A DNA stretch of 64,000 bases, from positions 1,171,155 through 1,235,154 of the forward strand of contig NW_006763141.1 in assembly GCF_000264905.1 (NCBI RefSeq), read 5' to 3'. Under the pieces are notes generated by a model. That model did not search any database, was not told the DNA's origin, and saw only the letters and a list, made by a program, of their open reading frames with translations. A program made the translations under genes and the position numbers. Below, piece by piece: positions 35,640 to 47,754 of this stretch. Position 1 is the first letter of the stretch. The number at the start of each line of letters is the position of its first letter. Origin of the DNA: Stereum hirsutum FP-91666 SS1. Its lineage: Eukaryota > Basidiomycota > Agaricomycetes > Russulales > Stereaceae.

Positions 35640-36420
35640 GGTAGGGAGGAAGAAATATGTTGGTCGCGAGACGTGCCTCATGCATTCTTCTCTTATATCT
35701 TGGAATACTGAGAGAAAGAAGAGAATCAAGGGGGTCCAGAACTTTGCAACGGATCATCAAAACAGGATGGGGTTCGTTAGGGATCGTGACTGTAGCTGTC
35801 TCCGTCTTGATGACACCAGGTCAAGTCAATGCTTTACTTCCTATAAATAAACCTGCGTTGGCCAGGGTTGGCCTCGGCGGGTGACAACCGATGTACAGCA
35901 TTGACCAAGCTGAAGAAGGTAACCCGTTCGTCCCGCTACAAACTAAGAGCAGGAAGTAAACGGCCGATATCAATTTCTGTGGCAAGACAACTTGAAGAGA
36001 GTAAACCGAGAAAACTCCACCTTATTTCGAACGATACCTTCGCGGAAGAAACAGACGAATCACTCACACGAGACACTTGGCAGGGGAAAATTTTTAGCAA
36101 AACAGTACTATACACTAGTAATGCATATGTATAACGAGCAAAGGGGATGGAGTCAATCGAGCTCAAGCCCGTATCCTGCAGGGGATCCATAATCGGTAAA
36201 CTAGCAGAGCATTAGAGTAAGGGCAGTCGAGAACAACAGAAGACGGAATGAAGTAAGAGCGGATCGTACAATACCTCTATCTAAGTGGTGGCAATAGAAC
36301 ATAACAATAAGTAATCCCCTTGCACCAATGGCAGGTATGGTATACAGCGCGACCTCAAAAACATTACACTGGTTGTCGCAAAACTTGCATCTGGCTGGTC
36401 TTGCATGATGTTGCCAAACC
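35640..36420. other. Intergenic: no gene seen
   Basis: Upstream region of paralogue B. Short open frames only. Confidence 0.5.
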
Positions 36421-37221
36421 ATGCCTGAACATCCCCGCCAGGGAAACAGAGCCTGATCAGGGTTCCCGAGCTTTAGAAAGGGGATGAGCGGGCTGGTCAG
36501 GCCAATCAGGCCTGATCAGCCTGACGGACCTGCACAGGCGTTATACGGCGTGTTGCGGGCTGAGCAGTCCTGACGACGATATATAGGAATAATAGAAAAA
36601 GGATGTTTCATCTTTTTGTACCTCTCCTTTTACCCCTCTGTAGTATCCTTTTCTTACTCATGTAGTGCTCTTACCTTTATTCCTTACTTTCCTTACGAAT
36701 TGTACTCGCTAGAAGTCTCTTTAGACCACAAGTATCAGGCCAAATCGGGATTCGAACACCCGACTTGTGTTATGCTGCTCACATCCTTGCGTTGGAGTCG
36801 CGAAACAGACCACTGCGTCATCGCGGAGTGGTCTATACTGGAAATGCTCTAAATATATCGTGTTCTTTCGTGGCGCGAAATGCATGCCCACAATGCTCCG
36901 CCAGATCTTTCACCCCTCATCTTCCCTCTCTTGAGGTCGAGGCGGCCTAGCAAGGTCCCTGTAGTCCAGTATACTATTTCAGCGATCAGACATGGTCAGG
37001 CCTCTTCAGCACTGGCCAACGGCATCGGAGCTATGTACAGACATTATTAGCCAGGATCAGCCCTGCTCAGCCGATGGCTCCAAAATGACCAGTCCTTGCC
37101 AGTCCTGCTCAGCTCTGTTCAGCGGACGACTTCAAGATGACCAGCCCGCACCAGCCTTGCTCAGCCCTGCTCAGGCCCGATGTGGGCTGGTCCGGTCATG
37201 CACGCTCCCTGTTCAGGCATT
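36421..37221. repeat. Repeat-rich block bounded by an 11-bp inverted repeat
   Basis: ATGCCTGAACA at 36421-36431 is repeated as its exact reverse complement TGTTCAGGCAT at 37211-37221. Just inside both ends are clusters of related short motifs (TGATCAGG, GGTCAGGCC, CAGCCCTGCTCAG, GACCAGC), dense at 36450-36530 and 36985-37200, mostly in opposite orientation on the two sides. The centre holds a pol III-type element. No convincing target duplication is visible, so this may be a non-autonomous transposon or unrelated clustering. Confidence 0.4.
36742..36845 (-). mobile_element. tRNA-like pol III element, candidate SINE head or tRNA pseudogene
   Basis: On the minus strand, TGACGCAGTGG matches the box A consensus (TRGCNNAGTGG). 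About 60 nt downstream TGTTCGAATCCC matches box B, followed by GATTTGGCC. TTTCGCGACTCCAA between them recalls the anticodon arm of tRNA-Trp, and the sequence after it could be an intron. However, the T stem has two extra bases (TCGGG-TG-TTCGAAT-CCCGA), and the D and acceptor stems do not fold properly. A-rich sequence follows (36600-36700 read on minus). A working tRNA is unlikely; a SINE-type derivative or pseudogene fits better. Confidence 0.4.
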
Positions 37222-37396
37222 ATGACTGCTATCAGGCTTCGCTATGGCTGACCAGCCAAATGCAAGTTTTGCGACAGTGTTACATCTCACTGAGGCTGTG
37301 GTTGACCGGGATAGGGTAGATGTGTCTGTCCTGGTTGTTGAGCTGGAGTCATCCCGAAAAGCTAAGACCCAACCCCATGAGCAAGTCGAGCCAAGT

Positions 37397-40300
37397 CTAA
37401 ACAATAGGAATATGACTGACTGCTTTGATCTCTTTGACGCTCATCTTGTGGAGCTTCATACCATTCCCTTCTCCGAGCGCGACGTCCGACAAGCCTGAAA
37501 CGTAAACGTGTCAGGTCAGTTGCGCTACAACTCAATAACGATGAATAGGTCAAGGCACGCACCGACTTTAACGTCCTGAAGCCTCAGCATCCTGTGATGC
37601 ACCAGCGGCATGAAATTAGTCTTGTACAGGACATGAGCCGATGCCAACGCCACGTACCGCTCCTCAATCGTGTTACTCACTACCAGCCTCTTCACGAACA
37701 CCTCTTTCTCCTGGCCTAGCCTATGTACGCGATCATAGGCCTGAGACTCCGCCGCATAGTTCCACGAGAGATCCATGTTGATGACCCGGTTGGCTGAGAC
37801 GAGGTTCAAGCCGACGCCACCACATTTCGTACTGTGTTACGCCACCGCCACATTGTCAAAACTTTGAACGTCGGATCCGGAATGCATAAAAGGCGCATAC
37901 CTGATAAGAATGACCTTTGGACCACCCATCTTCTTGAAGATACCGAGACTCTTCTCTCTCGCCTCTCGACTCATCTTACCATCGTACCTCAGATTCTGTA
38001 TCCCATACCGTCCGAACAACATCTCAATCAAGTCAAGCATGGATGTCCCTATAACAGAAATGAATTGTTAGCTGACGAAATTTGAGACCAAATCTTATAA
38101 GAAACTCACACTGCGAATACACAATCGTCTTGTCGCCTTCCCTCTCCGCAACCCTCAGCTCCTCGATCAAGGCCAACATTTTCGCACTCGGCTCGAGGTC
38201 GTCATCACCCTTGCCCCAAGCGGTCAACATTTGTTGGTCGGGCGTCCCATCGGCATACCCACGACGGCGGCGGCGGGGTGCTGCACGGATAGTCGATTTG
38301 GGAGCGCTGTCCCTATGAAGAGAAGAGAGATCAGCGACACAATCGAATCTGAGGAAGGTAAAGAAAGTTGCGAATGCGTACTCTTCTTCCGAAGCATCGA
38401 ACTCGCCGGACGGAGGAATAGGTCGCTTCACGTCCGCCACTGTGATGTCGAGCAAATCATCCTACAATACCGCATCGCGCAGCAGTCAGTCCCCGGACCC
38501 AGCTCCAACGTGAAAAGAAAGAAAATTGCTTACATCACTAGCGCCCTCGCCTTTGACTGCACACCGCCCACTAGTCAGTATCGCCATCATACCCCAAAAA
38601 AATCTACCAATAACAAACGCACCCGCTTTCCCTTTAGCCTTCGCATTCACCTTCCCCTTCCCCTTCTTGACAGTCTCTTTCTTCAATATCGCTCCCAAAT
38701 CAGGGAACTCATCCTCGCTATCGCTCAACGCCGCCAACGTCCCATCCGCCTTCAGACCATTCCCACTCGTATTCGCCTTGCCAGCTACCGGCTTCGAGTC
38801 CACTTCGACATCGTCACTGTCAGAGTCGCTGTCCGACAACGAGTTTGTCTTGTTCTTCGTCTTGGATTTCGACTGCGATTTCGAACGCGCTTGCTCGGAA
38901 CGGACGAATTCCTTCAGTTCTTGGTCGGTTGGGTCAAAGGCTGACGACATGAAAACGGCGTTCGGGCGAAGGTCTTGGAATTCGTGGCAAGTTGGGCCTG
39001 ACGCAATTCCGCAACACATGTCAGTAGAGATACGTCTCTTGCGAAGGTAAAATATCGGACATACAAGGTCTAAGGCCTTTCAACTCAGCGGCTTCGATTT
39101 GCTTCTCGCGGTTCATGTTCTCCTTCTCATTGCCGGTGCCACTGAAAGAAAGACGATTGGTTTATGCTCATATCCTCGCGATTCATCGTAGGAGGCCACT
39201 CACAAAACTCCATCATGCGCGATCGCAGATTCGGCCAGATCAGCCCTGCAGTCTGTGAACCTTTTCAGTATGAGACACGTTTTCGACTCGACACAGTAAA
39301 CCTACCAGCGCAAATCTCATGCCCACAACCAAGCACACGCCCATTGTTCGCGACGAAGACTGGGAGCGACAATATCAATTACCATGAGCGGGACTCGCCA
39401 GCAGAAAAAGCTGCAGGTGGACGTACGATCATGACAGACAGGACACGCGAAGTCGTCGTCGTCATCATCCGTGAAGTCAAGTTGCATCGCCCGTGCGCGT
39501 TGAAGGCCTCTGAATACACCAGCAATTTACCTCAGTCACTGTACTGCATACACCGCACCGAAAACCTCACCGTTTCTTCATCTGCAGACGTTTTTCAATC
39601 CAGGTGCTCGGGTCAAAGTGAATGAAAGGAAAGGAATCAAGACTTACATCCGCACACCAAGCGCCACCTTTCAGCCTCTTCGCCCGTGCAAATTCCTTGT
39701 CGGCTTCGCTGCCCATCATCACACTAGGATCTTCGAAGCCCTCAGCTTGGCTCTGCACGGTTGAATAAACGTCAATGAACTCCACAGGCACGAACAGGCA
39801 GAAAAGAGCGTACAAGGATGAGGTACGGATGACAACAGAGCTGCCTCAGGCGCAGAATCATGACGAGTACGGCAGCATGACTAAACACAAGGGAATCAGT
39901 GAGTCTCAAGATTACGAATCAGACACGGGGGTCACACTCACTTCTTGAGGATCGTGTTCTCCTTGATGAATTTCCCGATCTGTATTTTCGCCCTCTTTTC
40001 GAAGTTATCGTAGATCTATTTGCCCCGTCAGATTGACATGTGGACTGCCGGTGGTAGGATGCCACATAGAGTAACAACGACGTACCTGCCTTTCGTCCTC
40101 CGAGAATTGCATCGTCTTCAGTTCAATGTATTTATTCGGGAGCTTGAGGATAGGTTCTCCCTCGAGCTTTGCGTCTTTCGTCCGACGAAGGAGGATGGGC
40201 TTGAGGATCTCTTGCGCGCGCATGCCTATATCGTAGGACGAAAGATCTCTTGTCAACGTGGCTGGGTAAAGTAGAGTGAAAGTTGGGTACCAGCAAGGAC

Positions 40301-42605
40301 AGAATCTTCGATCTGGACTTTAGCCTAAGATAGCAAGAAATGATATCGCGAAGTCATGAGTAACAGAATACCAGGGACAGATGTATATGGAAACAGACTT
40401 ACGATATGACCATCGAAAGACTCCCAATCATTCCACGGTCTAAACCTCCCAAACCGAATAAGCCCATACAGATCCGCCCTGGCATCGTCGAACGATCATA
40501 GAGGTCAGATTTACCACAGTGCCCGAATCCCCGATGAACACATACAAAGAATTCGTAATCGGAGTACCCGTCAACATCCACCGATACTTTGCCTTGAGCA
40601 TCGCCACCGTCTTACTCGACCGCGTATTCCTATTCCTGACGAACTGTGCTTCATCCAGGATCACTCGATACCACTTCATCTTGGCCATCAAGCCTCCGTA
40701 TTGTTCTAGCCAGGCATCTTCCTCTGCGCTATCGGCGCAGTCGTCCTTGATGGAGAATTCAAGGTTCAGAGATTGGTAGGTCGTGATGATAACCTATAAA
40801 CCGACACGAGCAACAGGTCAATATTTCAGAGCTGGCAGATACATTGCCAGCAAGGAGGACCACGGGAGAAAGCCTTACATCCTTCGATTTCATGGCGGAC
40901 AATGTCTTGAGCTTCTCCTTCCCATGATGTACGTGTACACTGAATATTCCATTCGTCTTCGCTTCGAGCTCTTCCTTCCACTACAAAACCAGCATCAGAT
41001 CGTCACAATCGCGTGGAATTGCATGGCGATATGTTAGCGTTTGCGCCACAAAAGAGCGTGACACAAGGGAAAACAATTCGGGTAGAGACCGAGAGAATGC
41101 ATACCTGGTGAAGCAAAGCTGCGGGCACCACGATCAAAGTTGTCTTATTCTTATCGTCCTCGCTCGGCGGATTCATAGCCATCGTAGCAATCATTTGAAC
41201 TGTCTTTCCGAGGCCCATCTCGTCACTGTATGCCGTGGGCAAGACGTCAATCACAAAGTTGGTTCAAACGATGTATGGAAAGACGGAAGAGATGCGAGGA
41301 GAACTTGCAATGAGGAGACAAAGATAGATAACGCACGCTAGGATACCGCCTTTGTACGGCGATTCTCTTTCTTGAGTCAACATCCTATGGTACGTATTAG
41401 CTGGAGTAAAGTTCCAAAGTGAGACGCGAGACACTTACCAAGTCACGCCGATAATCTGATGCGGAATTAGACGGACTTCCATGCCTGGGAGCAGGTCACG
41501 GTTACTAGAGAAAAGTGTCGAGGCGGTCAATACAAGAGCTCTTCTAGAAGTACCACCTGTGGTGTTGCGCCGAAGAACGGACATGGTCGGGGCGTACGAA
41601 AGTGGTAAAACAAGAACTCACTCTCTTAATCCAAGGTATTTCATTCCGTCTCTGACCTGCAAGCCATTGGAGAGATTGTCGAGTGATCGCGAGACAAATT
41701 CGGCCATCCTTGTGTCACAGGAGTGTCAGTTATGCAAATCTCAGTTTCAGTTATTGGTGAAGGGTTTGGAGAGACGAACAAAGGTCATAGAAAGGGAGGG
41801 GAAGAAAGGCCCGTTGTGGCTCAAGGGTAAGACATTGGCTAATGAAGAGGCGCGCCGCCACACGAGATAAGATCCCGCATGGGTCCAAGAATACACCAAG
41901 CGGTGTCACATCCGATTTTCGTACATGCCCTACGACCATGCTACGAGTCAGTCGAATACACAGCCTTTCGGCGAGGCGTCTACGACCAGAATGCCCTTGT
42001 GTGCGCTCCCATACTCGCGAGTGTGTGTCCAGGAGTAAAAGAGTAAGACGAAACATACCTCTGGGCTTGGTCTGGGCCACCAACATCTATCCTCGGGTGA
42101 AGCGGGCTTTCATGGTCGTATCTCAAATTGAAGCCTCCAGTGTCTGTCATCCTTGGCAAGGATGTCGAGCCTCCTGCTGCCTGGTTCTCGGACTGGCTCG
42201 GCTTTATTGTCGACTCTATTGTAATGGAACCCCGCCGTCCATAGTCAGAGATCTTACTGCGAGACACTGAAGACAAAGTGAAGACGCACCAGTCGACTGC
42301 GTATATGCTAGTAAACCTGAAGGCAACCTATTCACTACCTCCTTGCTATGCTCAGGTCCCGGCTCATGCACACTCGATCCTGACGCAATACGCTTCTGAC
42401 TTGGCCCAGGCGCCGCGTTACCATTTGCCGATTGCTCGCGTTTGCGTTTTCCGATCCCTAACTGCGAAAGACTCGGAGGAACAGGGCTAGGAGTAACATT
42501 CTCGGATGGGGCGTCGAGATTGCCGTCGAGAGCGTCGAGGAGACGAGAACGTCGAGGTTGAGGCTGAGCCGCCGGCGGTGCCGGCGGTGATATTGAGGCT
42601 GCCAT
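37397..42605 (-). CDS. RING-containing SNF2-family ATPase (Rad5/Rad16/Uls1 group)
   Basis: A DNA translocase with a RING finger between the two helicase lobes. N-terminal disordered region from MAASISPPAPPAAQPQPRRS, ATG at 42605. Lobe 1: ADEMGLGKTVQMIATMA (Walker A), LIVVPAALLHQ, VIITTYQSL, WYRVILDEAQFVRNRNTRSS (DEAQ box), RWMLTGTPITNSL. Then ILLRRTKDAKLEGEPILKLP. RING: FACPVCHD (about 39450), GRVLGCGHEICAG (about 39330), LRPCPTCHEF (about 39000), the Cys/His spacing of C3HC4. An acidic Ser-Asp-Glu insert follows. Lobe 2: TIVYSQWTSMLDLIEMLF, LRYDGKMSREAREKS, GGVGLNLVSANRVINMDLSW, DRVHRLGQEKEVFVKRL. The last exon, GLSDVALGEGNGMKLHKMSV to the TAG at 37397, follows an intron from about 37556. 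A nuclear role in ubiquitin/SUMO-linked remodelling is inferred from the family. Confidence 0.9.
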
Positions 42606-44068
42606 CGTTGTCTGCGACGACGGCGAAGGTGGTGGTAGTGGAGAGACTCAGACTGAGATTCGGAAATGAAATCGACTGACGCGACCATGTGACCACTTGC
42701 ACCGCGTCTGTGGCTGGTGTTCCACATTCGGTGTCACCTTCCCACGGAAATCAATCTCCGCCCATGGTCGACTTGCAGTCAACTTGCAATTGCAGAGTCC
42801 TCAGGAGTCAGAATCACATCCCGTATCGAAAAGGCCTTTCAATCCTTCCTGAGAGTACTTGTAAGTGTTTTTACTTTTAGTTAGACGTTAATCACCAATA
42901 TAGCCCTCAAGTGGCGCGCCGAGAAGCATGAGTTTCTGGCAGTCGCGTCGGATCAGGAGGCCTGAGTCGCGGGCCTTCAAGCTGCAGTGGCCAGCCAAAA
43001 AAAAAGTATACTCATCAAGTAGCTCAGTCAGCGGAGCACGTTTCCCCAGTTGTACGATAGCTACGGTGAAAATATTATACCCCTCCTTTTAGAGTTGGCC
43101 CACAATTAGAACGACGCCATTCGTACCGCATTCAGAGGCACTGCGACCGGGAAACCGATTATCTGGCTTGAAGATCCTTCATTCCAACCTAAGGCCGGTT
43201 CGCAGGCGCCAAGGCAGTCTCCGGATACCTTTACTCCCGGTAGTAACCAGTTCAAGGGGACGGAACAAAGACTGAACGGCGTTCGTTCCCTAAGAAGACA
43301 CAATGCAATCCCTGTGAATTGGGATTAATGAATGGAAGTACAGAAGCGTAAGCTATTGATAGCAGCGGGACTTGAGAAGACATAGAGACGAAACAGCCTG
43401 AATCGGCTGCCAGTGGGAGGGACAAACGGGGCAAGCTAGTCGCTAATCATAAGTTCGTGAGGGAAATAACGCAGAGCGGGCGGTCCAAATCGGACGGACA
43501 TCATTAGTGGTATTATAAGCGAACACGAGCACAAACCGATCAAAGACGAGTGAGTACAATGAAAACGAAGTCAAAGAGAAAACATAGGATGATGAAGTTA
43601 ACTATAAACAATAGGTCGCCCGCGACGATGGACAGACGCATTCATGGGACCTAAAACAGAACGAAAACCAAGAAGACACAATCACAAACAAGACACGTTA
43701 CTTTTACTTCTATCTGGGACAAAACTTCCGTTATCAGCGAGGGAAAGACACGATTCAAGCGGAGCATCGGGGAGAAGAACCAAAACGGCGTACGACCAGT
43801 TTTACCGAGTTCGTGCGCAGATGTTTCAAATCGAGGTACTCGCAACTGAGTCAACATCCTCCGCCGCACTACCATCAATCAGCCAACCTCTCACCAATCA
43901 AATCCACAACCGAGCAACCGACCAGCTCACTGACCAGTCGGTCGGAGCTTGTCCCTCAGCTCCCACACACTCGACCTTCCGGGTACCTTCCATATTCCTA
44001 CCCCCGACCTACGCCCCTCCGTGCAATCCAGCCAACAGACCATCGCACGTAGATCACGGCCGAACGAC
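42606..44068. other. Intergenic: no gene seen
   Basis: 1.5 kb between the start of the SNF2 gene and the 3' end of the C2H2 gene. A tRNA D-arm-like AGCTCAGTCAGCGGAGCA near 43021 lacks any T arm. No coding gene supported. Confidence 0.5.
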
Positions 44069-45387
44069 CTATCCGCGTCCACTCCAGCTCTCAGCCCCCC
44101 TGACAGGCTTCTTCCTCATCACCTTGCAATGCTTCCCCTTCTTCATATGCCTCTGCAACGCATCCCTCCTCGTGAACGTCTCCGGACAAACAGAGCACAG
44201 GTGGATGTTGACCGGCTCGTGAGCCTGCGTCGTGCTAGCATGGCGCTCGAAGTCTCCCTTGCGAGCGAAGTGCTCGCCACATTCGCACCAGAAAATGCCC
44301 TCCTTGACTGTGACCATGGGTAGCCGACGGCGCCGAGGCGGGAGGCTCGTCATGGGGATGGTAGAAGTGGAGGCGGAGGCGGAGGACGGAGCAGAAGTGG
44401 ACGCCGGAGGGTTGGAGTACGAATATGAGGATGATGAATGGGCTGGAGAGGAAGTTGGGACAGACGAGGACTGTGCAGGGGAATAGCCCTGGGAAGAAGT
44501 CGACGAATAGGAATGAGGTGATGTTGGGGCGGATGAGTGAGAATATGCAGGCGCGGATAAGTGCTGAGTCGCATATCCCGACCTGGACGCCTGTGGCGCG
44601 GACGAAGATGAAGTGGGATATGACGACGACGACGACGGCATGGAGAATGATTGTCCACCGGTAGATACGCGGTGAAGCGAATTGGAATGTGGGGTTTGAC
44701 TGGCGTAATGTGTGGAATGTGCGATAGCGGGAGGGTTGAAGTGATGATTGAGCGATTGGATAGGAGGAGAAACCGCCGACCCAAGTGCAGGATATGACGA
44801 TGGAGTAGAATATGGTAATGGAGGCGGATACTGCTGAAGGGATTGTGGAGGTGGAAAGGGCGGTGGATCGAATGATTGAGTAACAAGGGGCGCTGGTTGC
44901 AGGAAGGCCGCCTGCCCAGATTGATTCCAAGACTGGGACTCGGCCACATGCGATATCGCGTTCTGACCAGTGGAAGCAGACGGATCCTGCTGCCAGAATG
45001 CATTCTGCCTTTGCAGAGTAGAACCAGTCATTCGAGGGTGTAGTGCGATGGGCTGAATACAATGGTCAAAACGTCTTCCGTCTAGCAAGCGATAGACGAA
45101 CTTACCCAGTTGCCGTGATTAGGATTGGCGTCATCAGCAACATGCTGATGTGACCGAGTAGAAACCGAAGAAACTTGTGAAGTGGGTGATACATCAGAAG
45201 GAATAGATGTTCGCCAGAAGTTCTGCTGTGGTTGCACTGGCCACGAGCCCAATCCATGGAAGGAGTGGCTCGCTGGCAAAGAAAGAGAGGACATGGCCTC
45301 GTGCTGATTAGGGATCCTGGGGGTCGCGAGAGTCGGCGTCTGAGAGGGAGAAGAAGTTTGTTCAAGAATACTTTGCTGGCTGTTCAT
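44069..45387 (-). CDS. C2H2 zinc-finger transcription factor with two C-terminal fingers
   Basis: Two exons in phase, 45387-45106 and 45052-44069, giving 421 residues. Residues 1-310 are Ser/Pro/Gln/Tyr-rich and probably disordered. A basic RRRRLPMV patch precedes two fingers: FWCECGEHFARKGDFERH with TTQAH, and HLCSVCPETFTRRDALQRH with MKKGKH. The first finger has only one residue between its cysteines. This is the same finger pair layout as the gene at 9425-10628, including DALxRH in the second finger. A nuclear regulator is inferred; targets unknown. Several long open frames in other phases (for example antisense 44235-45062) arise from the Ser/Pro repeats and are not genes. Confidence 0.85.
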
Positions 45388-47754
45388 AAGTAGAGCTTAG
45401 ATCTGAGGAGGGATGGAGAGTCTCTGATGAGCGGTGCTGATGGAGTGGGGGGTTACAATGCAGTCTGGCAGAAGGGACAACAAATTTCGAGGCGAAGGTA
45501 CGCCTCCTTATAACTAGGCGCCCCACGCACCCACCCCATCGTCGCATATGTTGAGCGCGGTGCATTTGACTGATACGACGAGCAGTAGCAGAGACCTTAT
45601 AGGGACAGAAGCCGCTCCTTATTTAGAAAGAGAGCGGGGAGTTGAGTGCAAACACGAGGCGTTCGTACGCACAACGAACGGACCCTTCCATCGAAGCCCA
45701 GAATGTGGCGCTGCTGGGACGCTTCCCCGGCCGACCGGCAAAGGCTGTGATCGGGCCTGAGCCACACTCATGCATGCCTCGACGCTTTCGCGTGTTCGGA
45801 TTGCGCGCCACAGGACCCGGGCGCTCGTGATGGAAACATACCTCTTTCGTCGACACTCATCCGCTTTCTCTGTCTTTTCTCCCACCAAGTGCTCGGAATT
45901 CTGCTGGATCTTTCTCCTGTGGTGCTGTGCTTTCCTCTGATGGCCTAAATATGTACAATCGCTCCAGATCTTTCCGCCCTGTTTGCCTGCTATCTGCAAC
46001 GCACTTTCCAGGTGTCTGCGCCGCTCAAAGCGTCACCTGTCATCGAAAGCCTCATCTATCCAGTAGAACGTCTTGCAGTCCCAGTTACTCACGTTCAATT
46101 CTGCATGCCACCGATTCGACCTAGTTCTCACCCAGAATCTGTCGTTGACGACACTGCTGTGTTTTCTGGAAATACAACCTTTGGTCTGCAATCGACTCAC
46201 ATTCGATACTGTCTAGTCACACGTATACACCAGATTCCAGGGCGGCACATACGCACAGCTTTCTTCTAGAATGGCATACGTCTGCACTACTTTTCGGTCC
46301 GCCGTTCTCGAACGCTCCTGTTTCCATAGAAGGGGAACCTCTGGAGTAACCGTCTTTCAAACAGATGGCCGACGATTACGCTTTGCCCTTCATCCACCTT
46401 TATTTGCCGGCCGGTATTCAAAAACTTGCAATATCGGCGTTCTAGCTTTGACCTTCCTCTACGTATGGCTATCTTGTACGGACTTCGACTACTTACTCTG
46501 GTCCTGGCAATGGGGCCAGTTGTTAGAGCCATTCTCCCATCGGTGGTGCGATTTCAACTAGCACAGAATGTATCATCATCATCGTCACTGGACATACTGA
46601 ACATGCCCATCATGCATGTTTCTGGCTTCGATGGCTTCGAAGCCAGCATCGCCGTATGCTCGTTTCAGAGATAAGTATGCGCTTCGTCCGACGTCGTAGC
46701 TGTGCAAGTGGCAAATAAGCGCCTACATGGGTCCACACTCCGAGGATAAAGCGCCCATCCTCTTTGCTCCTGATTGAGGAATTCTCGTACCGAGTTCATA
46801 TTTTCGTTACGTTCTGGTACCCCTTGACGAAACTTCAAATGTTGGATAGGATTTCTCCGCGTTCCTTTACCTTTCAGGTATTATACTTTGGGTGGCCCTG
46901 CATGCGCTATCGGACTTTGTCCCATGGTGGAAGTCTCTACTGAATGTCGTTGATTCGCATCAAGTTGTGCATGTACGTGCCTATTTCTCTGAACTTCTGA
47001 TCTTACTGATCCCTCAAGGCTATCCCGACTCGTGCCAATGGCTCCGACAGAACCATCGTCCGAGACTTCGATGTTCACTCGGTGGCGAGTGACGCCACTC
47101 ACAGTCTGGTGTTTTGGAAGGTGGCGCCGAGCACCGGTTTCGATGTCGAGAGACCGAGGACTTGATGTCGCTGTGGGTGTTTGTGGGTCGCCGTGGGTGT
47201 TTGTGGGTCTCGTTCTATCTGCTGGCTCATGCTGACTCGAAGCATAGGTTGCAACCGACGAACGGACCCTCTTTACATAGATGGTACGTTTCAATCTCTC
47301 TGTTCTCACTGTGGCCGTAAGTGCTTTCGATGCGCAGGATTCTTGAGAGACAGCTTTTGGTTTCGTTCCTTATGTCGAATGTATGAGGACGCCGCGTTAT
47401 CTCGGAGGCGTGGGCCACAATTGACCCGTCGTCCTCTAGAGCTCTACTCGTTCATGGATTTCTGACTAGTACTACGTACCGAATATCGCGGGACTTACGA
47501 TGGTCTAATCAGTCAACGAAGTACAGTTCTTGCATTCGACAGTCTTTGAGGCCTAGGCGAAGTCGACGGAGCGATGGAAGTATCTCCCACTTAATAATTC
47601 TACTATAAATCATGATTCATCGCATATATCATCGAAAAGCAAGTGGACCGAAACTCTCTACCCGAACCAGACCAGACTCCGTCATAGTGCATAACAAAGC
47701 GGCAATAGCAGGAGACCAAAATACCCACAAACGCGGGAGGCGGGCGAACTCGAC
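45388..47754. other. 2.4-kb gene-poor stretch
   Basis: Upstream region of the C2H2 gene and 3' flank of the DUF6534-type gene. Open frames up to 142 codons (minus, 46881-47309) show no family or splice continuity. A perfect-start tandem pair of a 20-bp G/T-rich unit lies at 47173-47212. Confidence 0.45.

Noticed and set aside
43013..43090. tRNA-like AGCTCAGTCAGCGGAGCA
   Set aside because: No T arm, anticodon stem or acceptor stem follows.
44235..45062. 275- and 217-codon minus-strand frames
   Set aside because: Alternative phases of the Ser/Pro-rich exon of the C2H2 gene, kept open by repeat codons.
46881..47309. 142-codon minus-strand frame
   Set aside because: Basic, Thr-rich composition produced partly by the tandem G/T repeat; no start context or homology.
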